NCBI GenBank assembly: GCA_964472135.1
Contig: CAYYJB010000016.1
Coordinates: 1-42,273 of the forward strand
Length of the DNA stretch: 42,273 nucleotides
Source of the DNA: JAUREX01 sp964472135
GTDB taxonomy: Bacteria; Pseudomonadota; Alphaproteobacteria; Rhodobacterales; Rhodobacteraceae
Direction: 5' to 3'
Numbering within the stretch: the first letter of the stretch is position 1; the number at the start of each line of letters is the position of its first letter. Positions 24,168 to 33,800 of this stretch are shown one piece after another. The position numbers and the translations under genes were made by a program. The notes below the pieces were generated by a model that saw nothing but the letters and a program-made list of their open reading frames with translations, ran no database searches and was not told where the DNA came from.

Positions 24168-25310
24168 ATGCAGATCGCCGCGATCATCGTTGCCGCGGGG
24201 CGCGGCACCCGGGCCGGTGGCGGATTGGCCAAGCAGTGGCGCATGCTCGCCGGCAGGCCCGTGCTGGCCCATGCCGTCGAGGCGTTCCGCAGCGCGGGTC
24301 TGGGGCCGATCGTGCTGGTCCTGCACCCGGATGAATTCGGCCGCGCCGACGCCCTGATGGCGCCGGGCATCCTGCGCGTCGCGGGCGGCGAGAGCCGCGA
24401 CGCCTCGGTGCGGGCGGGGCTCACCGCGCTTGCCGCGAGCGGTGTCGAGGGTGTCCTCATCCATGACGGGGCGCGGCCGGCGGTCTCGCGGCACCTGATC
24501 GGCCGGCTTTGCGCCGCACTCGCCGATCACCCGGCCGCGGCCCCCGCCCTGCCCGTGACCGATGCGCTCTGGCATGGCGCGGACGGCCTTGTGCGCGCGC
24601 CTCACCCGCGCGCTGGCCTCTATCGCGCGCAGACGCCGCAGGCGTTCCGGCTTGGCGCGATCGTCGCGGCCCATGCCGCCCATCCGGGCGGGGCGGCGGA
24701 CGATGTCGAGGTCGCGCTGGCCGCCGGGCTTGACGTCGCGATCCTCGAGGGCGAGGAGGACAACCTCAAGATCACGCATCCGGCCGATTTCGCGCGCGCC
24801 GAGCGGATCCTCAGGGCAAGGGGGCACGACATGGACATCAGGCTCGGCAACGGCTTCGATGTGCACCGCTTCGGGCCGGGCGATCATGTCTGGCTTTGCG
24901 GCGTGCGGATCGCGCATGACCGGGCGCTTGTCGGCCATTCGGACGCCGATGTCGCGATCCACGCGATCTGCGACGCGATCTATGGCGCGCTCGGCTCGGG
25001 CGACATCGGAGCGCACTTCCCGCCCTCGGATCCGCAATGGCGCGGCGCGCCGAGCCGCGTCTTCCTCGCCCATGCCGCGGCGCTCGCCCGCGAAGGCGGT
25101 TGGCGGATCGCCAATGTCGATGTCTCGATCGTCTGCGAACGTCCCCGTATCGGCCCTCATGCCGGGGCGATGCGCGCCCTGCTGGCCGAGGTACTGGCGC
25201 TCGATCCCTCGGCCGTGGGCATCAAGGCCACGACCTCCGAGGGGCTCGGATTCACCGGGCGGGAGGAGGGGATCGTGGCGCTCGCGACCGCGGCCCTGAT
25301 CCGGCCATGA
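24168..25310 (+). CDS. ispDF: bifunctional IspD/IspF, MEP isoprenoid pathway
   Basis: Catalyses two non-consecutive steps of the non-mevalonate isoprenoid pathway: 2-C-methyl-D-erythritol 4-phosphate cytidylyltransferase (IspD, about residues 1-220) and 2,4-cyclodiphosphate synthase (IspF, about 222-380). The IspD nucleotide-binding loop is AAGRGTRAGGGLAKQW; its other motifs are HDGARPAVS and TPQAFR. IspF begins DIRLGNGFDVHRF with the metal-binding Asp and His, then HSDADVAIHAICDAIYGALG and a C-terminal KATTSEGLGFTGR. The fused form is normal in alphaproteobacteria. I chose the ATG at 24168; the frame is open for 30 codons upstream without family similarity. It is the first gene of a plus-strand run and overlaps pgpA by 4 bases. 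Confidence 0.96.
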   Translation: MQIAAIIVAAGRGTRAGGGLAKQWRMLAGRPVLAHAVEAFRSAGLGPIVLVLHPDEFGRADALMAPGILRVAGGESRDASVRAGLTALAASGVEGVLIHDGARPAVSRHLIGRLCAALADHPAAAPALPVTDALWHGADGLVRAPHPRAGLYRAQTPQAFRLGAIVAAHAAHPGGAADDVEVALAAGLDVAILEGEEDNLKITHPADFARAERILRARGHDMDIRLGNGFDVHRFGPGDHVWLCGVRIAHDRALVGHSDADVAIHAICDAIYGALGSGDIGAHFPPSDPQWRGAPSRVFLAHAAALAREGGWRIANVDVSIVCERPRIGPHAGAMRALLAEVLALDPSAVGIKATTSEGLGFTGREEGIVALATAALIRP

Positions 25311-25798
25311 CGCGCATCATCGCCACGGTGCTGTTCGTCGGGCATCTGCGTCCGGCGCCCGGCACCTGGGGGTCGCTCGCGGCGCTGCCGCTCGCCTTCG
25401 CGCTGATGACGCTGGGCGGCCCTTGGGCGCTGGTGGCGGGGACCGTCGCGGTGGCGGCGGTCGGGCTCTGGGCGACGGGGGCGGAGGTGGCGCGCACGGG
25501 GGTGTCGGACCCGGCCGAGATCGTGATCGATGAGGTCGCGGGCATGTGGCTTGCGCTCTGGCCCGTGGCGTTCGGCGCGCGCATGGCGGGGGTCGAGCCC
25601 GCGGCCCTCTGGCCCGGCTGGATCGCGGCCTTTGTCCTTTTCCGCCTCTTCGACATCCTCAAGCCCGGCCCGGTCGGCTGGGCGGACCGGATGGGCACGC
25701 CGCTCGGCGTCATGCTCGACGATCTGATCGCGGGCGGGTTCGCGGCGGCGGGCGTGATCGCGATCGCAGCCATCGCGCATGGGGTGATCATGCGATGA
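25307..25798 (+). CDS. pgpA: phosphatidylglycerophosphatase A
   Basis: Inner-membrane phosphatase that makes phosphatidylglycerol by removing the phosphate from phosphatidylglycerophosphate. The 163 residues show the PgpA signatures GHLRPAPGTWGSLAALP at the start, DPAEIVIDEVAGMW in the middle and FRLFDILKPGPVGWAD followed by GVMLDDLIAG; the acidic residues are the presumed metal ligands. Several hydrophobic helices fit a membrane protein. It starts with an ATGA overlap on ispDF and ends with an ATGA overlap on cinA. Confidence 0.94.
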   Translation: MTRIIATVLFVGHLRPAPGTWGSLAALPLAFALMTLGGPWALVAGTVAVAAVGLWATGAEVARTGVSDPAEIVIDEVAGMWLALWPVAFGARMAGVEPAALWPGWIAAFVLFRLFDILKPGPVGWADRMGTPLGVMLDDLIAGGFAAAGVIAIAAIAHGVIMR

Positions 25799-26274
25799 GC
25801 CGGCAGGCAGAGGCGATCGTGGCGCTGGCGCGGCGCAAGGGCCGGCGGATCGCTACCGCCGAAAGCTGCACGGGCGGGATGGTCGCGGCCGCGATCACCG
25901 CCGTCGCGGGATCGTCCGCGGTCTTCGACGGCGGCATCGTGAGCTATGCCAACAGCGCGAAGGTGCAGCTTCTGGGCGTGCCCGAAGGGCTGATCGCGCG
26001 GCATGGGGCGGTGTCCGAACCCGTCGCGCAGGCGATGGCCGAAGGGGCGCGCGCGCGGCTCGGGGCCGATCTCGCGGTCTCGGTCACGGGCATCGCGGGC
26101 CCGGGCGGGGCGACCGCGGACAAGCCGGTCGGCCGCGTCTGCTTCGGCCTTGCGCGCGCGGACCGCCCGACCCTGACCGAGACGGTCGATTTCGGCGCGC
26201 TCGGCCGGGGCGGCGTGCGGCGCGCCGCGACGCGCCACGCGCTCGGGCTGATCGCGGGCGCGCTCGCGGATTGA
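25795..26274 (+). CDS. pncC: CinA C-terminal domain protein, nicotinamide-nucleotide amidase
   Basis: A 159-residue stand-alone CinA C-terminal domain. In E. coli and relatives this domain (PncC) deamidates nicotinamide mononucleotide in NAD recycling. Signatures seen: TAESCTGGMVAAAITAVAGS with the Ser/Thr active-site region, GGIVSYANSAKVQLLGV, and SVTGIAGPGGATADKPVG. The N-terminal molybdopterin-like domain of full CinA is absent, which is normal for this short form. It overlaps pgpA by 4 bases. The next gene, trkA, begins 60 bases later across what I propose is an inversion breakpoint. Confidence 0.92.
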   Translation: MSRQAEAIVALARRKGRRIATAESCTGGMVAAAITAVAGSSAVFDGGIVSYANSAKVQLLGVPEGLIARHGAVSEPVAQAMAEGARARLGADLAVSVTGIAGPGGATADKPVGRVCFGLARADRPTLTETVDFGALGRGGVRRAATRHALGLIAGALAD

Positions 26275-26334
26275 CCCCAGCGGGGCGATCTGCCAATCAG
26301 GGGCATCCGGTCGGCGGATGGGCGGGCACGGGCG

Positions 26335-27711
26335 ATGAAGATCATCATCTGCGGTGCGGGGCAGGTCGGCTGGCAGATCGCCCGCCAGCTTGCTGGCGAA
26401 AAGAACGACGTAACGGTCGTCGATCAGAACCCCGACCTCGTGCGGCGGGCATCTGAACTGCTCGATGTTCAGGGCATCGTGGGCTTTGCCTCGCATCCCG
26501 ACGTACTCGAAAAGGCCGGCGCGCGCGATGCCGACATGCTGATCGCCGCGACCCATTCCGATGAGGTCAACATGGTCACCTGCCAGGTGGCCCACTCGGT
26601 CTTTTCGGTGCCGCGCAAGATCGCCCGCCTGCGGGCCCAGGCCTATCTGGAAGCGATGCACGCCGATCTCTATCGGCGCGACCATCTGCCGATCGACGTC
26701 GTCATAAGCCCCGAGCGCGAGGTGGCCGAGGCGGCGCTGCAACGGATCGCGGCGCCGACGACCTTCGATTCCGAGGCGTTCCTCGGGGGGCGGGCGCAGC
26801 TTCTGGGGATCGCGCTCGAGGCCGATTGCCCCGTCCTCAACACCCCGCTGCGCCAGTTGACCGACCTTTTCGCGACGCTGCGCGCGATCGTGGTCGGCGT
26901 GCGGCGCGAGGGGCGGCTCTTTGCCCCCGAGCCGGGCGACCAGCTTTTCGCCGAGGACCGCATCTATGTCTGCGCCCACAGCGATGATGTGGGCCGCACG
27001 CTCGGCATCTTCGGCAAGGCCGCGCAGAAGCAGGAGCGTGTGATCGTCGTCGGGGGCGGCAATGTGGGCCTTGCGGTCGCGCAGCGGCTGGAGCGGCGCA
27101 CCGACCGGGTGCGGGTGCGGCTGATCGAACGCAACCGTGCCCGGGCCGAGGCCGCGGCGGATGTGCTCGAGCGGACGATCGTGCTCAATGGCGACGGGAT
27201 GGACAGCGACCTCTTGGCCGAAGCCGATGTCGACCGCGCCGACGCGGTCCTGGCCGTCACCGATGACGACAAGACGAACCTGCTCGTCTCGGTCCGTGCC
27301 AAGCAGGCGGGCTGCAAGATGTCGATCGCGCTCGTCAACGACCCGACCCTCGTGCCGCTGATGGAAGTGCTCGACATCGACGCCTACATCAACCCGCGCG
27401 CGACCACCGTCTCGTCGATCCTGCGCCATATCCGACACGGCCGGGTGCGCGCGATCTATTCGATCGGGGACAGCGAGGCGGAGATCATCGAGGCGACGGT
27501 CCTCTCGACCTCGCCGATCGCGGGGCGGCTGGTGCGCGAGATCGATTTCCCGGGCGGCGTCCTCGTGGGCGCGGTGCTCAAGGGCAAGGACGTCGTGAAG
27601 CCGCACGGCGATCTTCGCATCGACGAGGGCGATGTCGTGCTGCTCTTTGCCCTCAGCGCCGACGTGCCAGAGGTCGAGCGCCTGCTTCAGGTCTCGATCG
27701 ATTTCTTCTGA
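26335..27711 (+). CDS. trkA: Trk potassium uptake system NAD-binding protein
   Basis: Cytoplasmic regulatory subunit of the Trk potassium transporter. The 458 residues are a duplicated RCK unit: a first Rossmann fold with CGAGQVGWQIA at 6-16 and a second with VVGGGNVGLAVA near 236, each followed by a TrkA-C domain. The N-terminal KIIICGAG and the aspartate in VVDQNPD at the end of the second strand are typical for NAD(H) binding. The trkH ATG shares the A of its stop codon (TGATG), so channel and regulator are coupled. In most alphaproteobacteria I know trkA follows ntrX; here it follows pncC. Confidence 0.96.
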   Translation: MKIIICGAGQVGWQIARQLAGEKNDVTVVDQNPDLVRRASELLDVQGIVGFASHPDVLEKAGARDADMLIAATHSDEVNMVTCQVAHSVFSVPRKIARLRAQAYLEAMHADLYRRDHLPIDVVISPEREVAEAALQRIAAPTTFDSEAFLGGRAQLLGIALEADCPVLNTPLRQLTDLFATLRAIVVGVRREGRLFAPEPGDQLFAEDRIYVCAHSDDVGRTLGIFGKAAQKQERVIVVGGGNVGLAVAQRLERRTDRVRVRLIERNRARAEAAADVLERTIVLNGDGMDSDLLAEADVDRADAVLAVTDDDKTNLLVSVRAKQAGCKMSIALVNDPTLVPLMEVLDIDAYINPRATTVSSILRHIRHGRVRAIYSIGDSEAEIIEATVLSTSPIAGRLVREIDFPGGVLVGAVLKGKDVVKPHGDLRIDEGDVVLLFALSADVPEVERLLQVSIDFF

Positions 27712-29207
27712 TGCTCCGGCGCATCCGCGATCTGCCGCTGCTCGCGCTCATGATCGGGATCGCGGCGATCTCGATGTATCTGCCTGCGATCCATGCGCTG
27801 GTGCTGCGCGATCACGCGGTCGGGCGCGCCTTCTTCTATTCCGGCACGCTTGTCCTGGTCCTGACCGGATTGATAGGGCTCGCGCTTGCCAACCGCCGGT
27901 CGCGCAATGTCGCGCGCAGCCATTTCGTCGCGCTGATCGGTGCCTATCTCGTGCTGCCGCCGGTGCTGTCGCTGCCGTTCGCCGAGGCGGTGCGCGATGT
28001 CTCGCGCCTTGATGCATGGTTCGAGATGGTCTCGGCCTTCACCACCTCGGGGGCGAGCCTGTTCCCGCCCGAGGCGCTGCCGGCGCCGGTTCACCTGTGG
28101 CGCGCGCTCTGCGGATGGTTCGGCGGGCTCTTTGTGCTGATCGGGGCGGCGACGATCCTCGCGCCGATGAACCTCGGCGGTTTCGAGTTGCTGGCCGAAC
28201 CGGCGCAGCGCCGGCAGGGTGCCGACCAGCCCGACCCGGCCGAGCGGCTGCGCGGCTATGCGCGGAGGGTGACCCCCGCTTATGCCGGCATCACGATCGC
28301 CCTCTGGATCGTCCTCGTCGTCGCGGGCGAAGCCCCCTTCGTTGCGCTTTGTCACGCGATGGGGGCGATTTCGACCAGCGGGATATCTCCCGTGGGCGGG
28401 ATGGAGGGGGCGCAGGCGGCGCGGTGGTCGGAGGCCGCTATCCTGATCGTCTTCGCGCTGGCGCTGACGCGGCGCAGCCTGCCGGGCGCGGTGCGCATCG
28501 ATCCGGACACGTCACTCTGGCGCGACCCGGAACTGCGTCTTGCCGTCGTCATCATCGCGGCCGCCTCCGCGATCCTCTTCGCCCCGCACGCCATCGTCGG
28601 GATCACCGGGGCCGCCGAGGGCGGGGCCCTAGGGGCGTTTGCTTCGCTCTGGGGGGCATTCTTCACGAGCGTCTCGTTCCTAAGCACGACGGGATATGTC
28701 TCCGAGGGCTGGTCGGGGGCCACATCGGGGATCGGCGCGCCGGTCATGGTGCTGCTCGGCCTCGCGATCATCGGGGGCGGGGTGGCGACCACGGCGGGTG
28801 GCGTGCGGCTATTGCGCGTCCATGCGCTCGGCCAGATGGGCGCGCGCGAGCTTGATCGCCTCAGCCATCCGAGTTCGGTCGGGCGCGGCGACGAGGCCCG
28901 CAATGCACAGCGCGCGCCGCTCGCCTTCGTGGCCTTCATGCTGTTCGCGCTCTCGCTCGGGATGAGTTGTGCGCTGCTCTCGCTGACGGGCCTCGACTTC
29001 GACCGCGCGGTCGTCCTCGCGGTCGCCGCACTCACCACCGCGGGGCAGCTCGCCGATCTCGCCCGGCCCGAGGCGGGCGGCTTCGGGGCGCTCGGCGCGG
29101 CGGGCAAATCCATCGCCGCCGGCACCATGATCGCAGGCCGCCTCGAGACGCTCGCGATGCTTGCCGTCCTGGTCCCCGGCGGGTGGCAGCGCTGGGGACG
29201 CCGCTGA
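27711..29207 (+). CDS. trkH: Trk potassium uptake system membrane protein
   Basis: Membrane channel subunit of Trk. The 498-residue protein is strongly hydrophobic, with four pore-loop segments that make the selectivity filter: FTTSGASLF, AISTSGISPVGG, FLSTTGYVSEGW and LTTAGQLADL. Each carries the expected TxG or SxG element, so the channel looks functional. It is translationally coupled to trkA. After its stop a 139-base gap precedes hfq, with a possible new promoter. Confidence 0.94.
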   Translation: MLRRIRDLPLLALMIGIAAISMYLPAIHALVLRDHAVGRAFFYSGTLVLVLTGLIGLALANRRSRNVARSHFVALIGAYLVLPPVLSLPFAEAVRDVSRLDAWFEMVSAFTTSGASLFPPEALPAPVHLWRALCGWFGGLFVLIGAATILAPMNLGGFELLAEPAQRRQGADQPDPAERLRGYARRVTPAYAGITIALWIVLVVAGEAPFVALCHAMGAISTSGISPVGGMEGAQAARWSEAAILIVFALALTRRSLPGAVRIDPDTSLWRDPELRLAVVIIAAASAILFAPHAIVGITGAAEGGALGAFASLWGAFFTSVSFLSTTGYVSEGWSGATSGIGAPVMVLLGLAIIGGGVATTAGGVRLLRVHALGQMGARELDRLSHPSSVGRGDEARNAQRAPLAFVAFMLFALSLGMSCALLSLTGLDFDRAVVLAVAALTTAGQLADLARPEAGGFGALGAAGKSIAAGTMIAGRLETLAMLAVLVPGGWQRWGRR

Positions 29208-29232
29208 GGCGCAGAAATGACACTGAATACTC

Positions 29233-29261
29233 TGGAAAAAACTTCGCTCGCACCTCATATT
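29233..29261 (+). promoter_or_regulatory. possible promoter of hfq
   Basis: TGGAAA, 17-base spacer, CATATT; four of six matches to each sigma-70 element, in the only AT-rich patch of the trkH-hfq gap. It would give an mRNA leader of about 80 bases. Confidence 0.35.
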
Positions 29262-29346
29262 GACTGCGGAGGCCGCGCCACGGGCAAAGGCGGGCACGAG
29301 ACTGGTGCGCCAGCGGTCGCACCCAAACGGAAAGAAGGACAGGACC

Positions 29347-29580
29347 ATGGCCTCAGACAAGCAGAACCTTCAGGATGCGTTCCTCAACCATGTCCGCAAG
29401 GGCAAGGTGCCGCTGACGATCTTCCTCATCAACGGGGTGAAGCTGCAGGGCGTCATCACCTGGTTTGACAATTTCTGCGTGCTCCTGCGCCGCGACGGGC
29501 AATCGCAGCTTGTCTACAAGCATGCGATCTCGACCATCATGCCGGGCCAGCCGATCAGCCTCTACGAGGGCGAGGACTGA
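29347..29580 (+). CDS. hfq: RNA chaperone Hfq
   Basis: Ring-forming Sm-like protein that pairs small RNAs with mRNAs. The 77 residues are the short alphaproteobacterial form without a long C-terminal tail. Both Sm motifs are intact, with NLQDAFLNHVRKGKVPLTIF, GVKLQGVITWFDNFCVLL and the YKHAISTI segment of the proximal RNA-binding face. GAAGGA lies about 10 bases before the ATG. It is followed after 8 bases by hflX, the classic hfq-hflX pair. Confidence 0.97.
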   Translation: MASDKQNLQDAFLNHVRKGKVPLTIFLINGVKLQGVITWFDNFCVLLRRDGQSQLVYKHAISTIMPGQPISLYEGED

Positions 29581-29588
29581 TAGCGCGC

Positions 29589-30887
29589 ATGGGCGGCGGA
29601 CTGGAGACGAAGGCCGAAGCGACACGCGCCTTCGTGCTGCACCCCGACATCAAGACCGACCGCGACCGCGCGCGCGCTCCCGCCGCGCGGCTGGCCGAGG
29701 CCGTCGCGCTGGCTGCCGCCCTGCCGGGCCTCGATGTGTGCGGCGCCGAGATCGCCCCCCTGCCCCGGGTCCATGCCGGCGCGCTGTTCGGTTCGGGCAA
29801 GATCGCCGAGCTCAAGGCCCGCTTCGCCGAAGAGCGCATCGCCCTCGTGCTGGTCGACGGCCCCGTCAGCCCGGTACAGCAGCGCAACCTCGAGAAGGAA
29901 TGGAACGTCAAGCTGCTCGATCGCACAGGCCTGATCCTCGAGATCTTCGCCGATAGGGCGCGCACGCGCGAGGGCGCGCTTCAGGTCGAACGCGCGGCGC
30001 TCAGCTATCAGCGCACGAGGCTCGTGCGGGCCTGGACGCATCTTGAGCGCCAGCGGGGCGGCTTCGGCTTTGTCGGCGGCCCCGGCGAGACGCAGATCGA
30101 GGCCGACCGCCGCGCCATCGACGACCAGATCGTGCGCATCAACCGCCAGCTCGAGAAGGTCGTGCGCACCCGCACCCTGCACCGCGCGGCGCGCGCGCGC
30201 GTGCCCTATCCGATCGTGGCGCTAGTCGGCTATACGAACGCGGGAAAATCCACCCTCTTCAACCGGCTTACCGGGGCCGAGGTGCTGGCCAAGGACATGC
30301 TCTTTGCCACCCTGGATCCGACGCTGCGCGGCGTCGTGCTGCCGGGCGGGCGGCGGATCATCCTGTCGGATACGGTGGGCTTCATCTCGGATCTGCCGAC
30401 GCAGCTTGTCGCGGCGTTCCGGGCAACCCTCGAGGAGGTGCTCGAGGCCGATCTCATCGTCCATGTGCGCGACATCTCGCACCCCGAGACCGAGGCGCAG
30501 GCCCGCGACGTGGCCAAGATCCTCGGCGAGCTTGGCGTGGCCGAGACGACGCCCCGGATCGAGGTGTGGAACAAGCTCGACCTGCTGCCGGCCGATGAGG
30601 GCGAGGCCCGCGCGGCGGCGGCGCAGCGCCTGCCCGAGGTCTGCGCGATCTCGGCCCTGACGGGGGCGGGCATCGGCGCGCTGCTCGACCGGATCGACCG
30701 GCAGCTCGAGGATGTCGCGGCCGAGCCGCGCCGGGCGGAACGGCTGAGCCTTCCCTTCGCCGACGCCCGCCGGCGGGCCTGGTTGCATGATGCCGGCATC
30801 GTCTCGGCCGAGCGCGAGACCGATGAGGGCTGGAAGCTCGACGTCCTCTGGACCGAGCGGCAGGCGCAGGCCTATCGCGCGATCTGA
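29589..30887 (+). CDS. hflX: GTPase HflX
   Basis: Ribosome-associated GTPase that splits stalled ribosomes after stress. The 432 residues show the N-terminal HflX domain (SGKIAELKARFAEERIALVL), the middle coiled part with GGFGFVGGPGETQIEADRR, and the G domain: G1 GYTNAGKST near 218, G3 DTVGF, G4 NKLD, G5 SALTG. The ATG follows the hfq stop by 8 bases, and the GAGGA at the end of hfq may serve as its ribosome binding site. Its stop is 3 bases from the stop of the convergent giant gene, with no clear terminator between them. Confidence 0.96.
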   Translation: MGGGLETKAEATRAFVLHPDIKTDRDRARAPAARLAEAVALAAALPGLDVCGAEIAPLPRVHAGALFGSGKIAELKARFAEERIALVLVDGPVSPVQQRNLEKEWNVKLLDRTGLILEIFADRARTREGALQVERAALSYQRTRLVRAWTHLERQRGGFGFVGGPGETQIEADRRAIDDQIVRINRQLEKVVRTRTLHRAARARVPYPIVALVGYTNAGKSTLFNRLTGAEVLAKDMLFATLDPTLRGVVLPGGRRIILSDTVGFISDLPTQLVAAFRATLEEVLEADLIVHVRDISHPETEAQARDVAKILGELGVAETTPRIEVWNKLDLLPADEGEARAAAAQRLPEVCAISALTGAGIGALLDRIDRQLEDVAAEPRRAERLSLPFADARRRAWLHDAGIVSAERETDEGWKLDVLWTERQAQAYRAI

Positions 30888-30890
30888 CCC

Positions 30891-33800
30891 TCAGGCGAGC
30901 GACAGATCGGCGAGGATCCGCGCCTCGTAGGGGCGAAGGGTTGCGCGCGCGGCAGGAACCTGCGCGGCCGCGACCTCTTCGAACAGCCCGGGAAAGAGCG
31001 CCTGCAACTCTGCCCGCTGGGCCGAGGGCAGGCTCGCGACCGCCCCGCGCGAGACATGCAGGCTCTCGCTCGGGATGCCGTTCGACCACACGATCTGGTG
31101 GGCATCGAACAGGATGTGGAAATACTCGACCTCCGCCACCTGAACCTGCCGGATCGTGCCGCCGTTCACGAGGTCGATCGCGGCGGCGAGAACCTGCGGG
31201 TGCCCGCTCAGGATCTCGGCGCGCCAGCCCTGCAGCAGGATGCGGTGCTGGGGCGAGACGAAGAGATCCTCGCGGTTCCCGAGCGTGCCCGATTCGACGA
31301 GGACCGGGGCAAAGCGGCCCCGCCCGGCGATGCGCGACGATCCGATCCAGCGCAGGGGCTGCAGGCCCGCATCGAGCGTCGCGATGAGGTCGCCGGGGCG
31401 CAGATCCTCGATCCGGACCTCGCCGCGCGCGGTGCGGATGCGCGTGCCGCGCACGAAGCACACGGGCGCCGCCGGATCGCCCGAAAGAACGCCGGTGTCG
31501 TAGATCTTGACCGAGTCCGGATAAGCCCACGCGCGGTTCAGCCGGCCGTCGATGGTCATGAGCTGGACATGATAGCGCCGGTCGACCCCGAGATCCTGCC
31601 AGACGACGTCGAAGGTGCCATCGTCGTTGAAGCTCAGCAGATGCCGCGCGGTCGATCCCCAGAGCTTGCCGTTGCCGTCCACGTAGAAGGTCTGGCCGCG
31701 CATCTGGTTCTCCATCCCCGGCAGGGGCAGGAAATCGACGAAGGCGATCGTGCCGTCGGCCTTGACCTCGAACCGGTTGAGGCCCTGCGACGCGAGGTTG
31801 TCGGCCGTCCCGGCCGCGGCGTAGAGCCAGGTCTTGTCCGTCCCTGCCGTGGGGATGCGCAGCGCCTTGAAATCATAGAGCAGGCGCCCCCCGCCGGCGA
31901 CCGGCACGACGTCCGCCGAGACCACCGGCGGCCCGAGCGTCCCGTCGGGGTTCATCCGCACCGTCACGAGGTTGCCGGTATTCCACTGATGCGCGACATA
32001 GAAGCGGACCGATCCGCCCGCCCCGTCATCGACCTCGGCGGCGCTGCCGGCCCAGAAATTGCGCGTTCCGTCGTCGAGATCCACAGCCTCGACGAATTGA
32101 CCGTCCTTGTCGAAGACGGCGGTGCGCAGATGCCGCCACGCGGGATCATCGCCGCTGCGGGGGAAATTGGTGTAGATGACGCGAAAGGCCCCTTCGTCGC
32201 CGATCTTCTCGATATGCGCGGCCTCGGGAAATCCGTTGTAGTCGGGGATCCTGGTCGAGGAGACGAGGGTCAGGTTTCCCTGCTTTTCGTTCAGTTCGAA
32301 CACGTTCACGACCCCGTTCGTCAGGTCGGTCGTGACATCGACAAAGCGCGTGATGCTCTCGGTGCCCGGGCCCGTCTCGCCGAAGCGGACGAGGTTGAAC
32401 TCGCGCGCGTTGGCGTGCCCGCCGTGCAGCGTGATGCCGTTCACCTGCGTGCCGAAATCGTAGTCCGCGATGATCTGGATGTCGCTCGCGTCGGTGTTGC
32501 TGACCGAATAGGTCCGGTATCCCGTCGTCGTCGATGCGACAAGGAAGTTGCGATCGGTAAAGGGCGGCCCCATGCGGCTGGTTCGCGCCTCCCAGGCCAC
32601 GATGCCGAACTGGGCGGCGTCCTCGAACCCGAGTTCGATCACCGCCGCTGTCTGCGGCGTCAGCGGCTGGCCATCGGCCGAATAGCGCTGCGAGAAGATG
32701 TCAAAGCCCGTCCCGCCCGGCTCTTCGGAGTGCCAGGCGATGATGAAGCCGCCATCCTCGAGCGCGGTAACGGCGGCGTGGCTCTGCTCGCCCTCGGTGA
32801 TGGCGTTGATGAGGATGGGCCCGCCCCGCTTTGCCCCCGTGGCGTCGTAGATCTGGGCGAAGATGTCCTCTTCGGATGTTCCCGACACCTCGTTGCGCGA
32901 CGACCACACCGCCACGAACCCGCCCCCCGCCAGGGGGGTGATGTCGGGCAGGGTCTGCCAGCCGTCGGTGTGGGTGTTGATGACGAATTCCGCGCCGCCG
33001 CCGGTGCCGTCGGCGGCAAAGATGCGCCCGATCACGTTGATCGGGGTGCCTTCGTCGGGCGGGATCTCGACCGCCGCGCTTTGCCACACGAACAGCAGCC
33101 GCCCGTCGCCAAGGACGCTGACCTGCGCCTCGGTCTGGGCGCCGAGCGTCGTGGCATTGACGGCAAAGGGCGCCTGCATCGTTCCATCGGCGGCGACAAG
33201 GCGCGCGACAATGTCGCGGTTGCCGCCGATTTCCTGCGTCCAGGCGACGACAAAGCCCCCGCCCGCGCGCGCCGCCAGGGCCGCGCCCCGCTCGGGGTCG
33301 TCAGCGCCGAAGGGATTGCCCGCGATCACGATGTCGCCGCCGACCTGCACCCCGTCGGCATCGAGAAACCGCGCGAAGACATCGCGGTCGATCCCCGGCC
33401 CATCTCCCAAACCCTCGTCCCAGACGACCGCGAAGCGGCCATCGCCAAGCGTCACGATCTGCGGGCGTCCCATCTGGTTAAACGCCCCGAGAGCCGGATC
33501 GAGCACCCGGTCCTGCACGATCGCGCCTTGGGCATCGACGCGCACGAAGCGCAGGTTCGAGGCGTCGGCCTCTTGCCAGACCACGGCAAGGCTGCCGTCG
33601 GAGGCGGCAGCGATCGAGGGCGCGAGGGCGCCCGCATTCGCGCCGAGCTCGATCGCCGCGCCTTCCTTCAGGCCGGCCGCGGTGTAGATCTGCACCCGGA
33701 CCGACCCGGTCCCCGCCGCGTCGCGCCAGACCACCGCGCTGCGGCCCTCGTTCAGCGCGACCACATCGGCAAAGCGCTGGTCGCCGTCCGGCGCGGCCGG

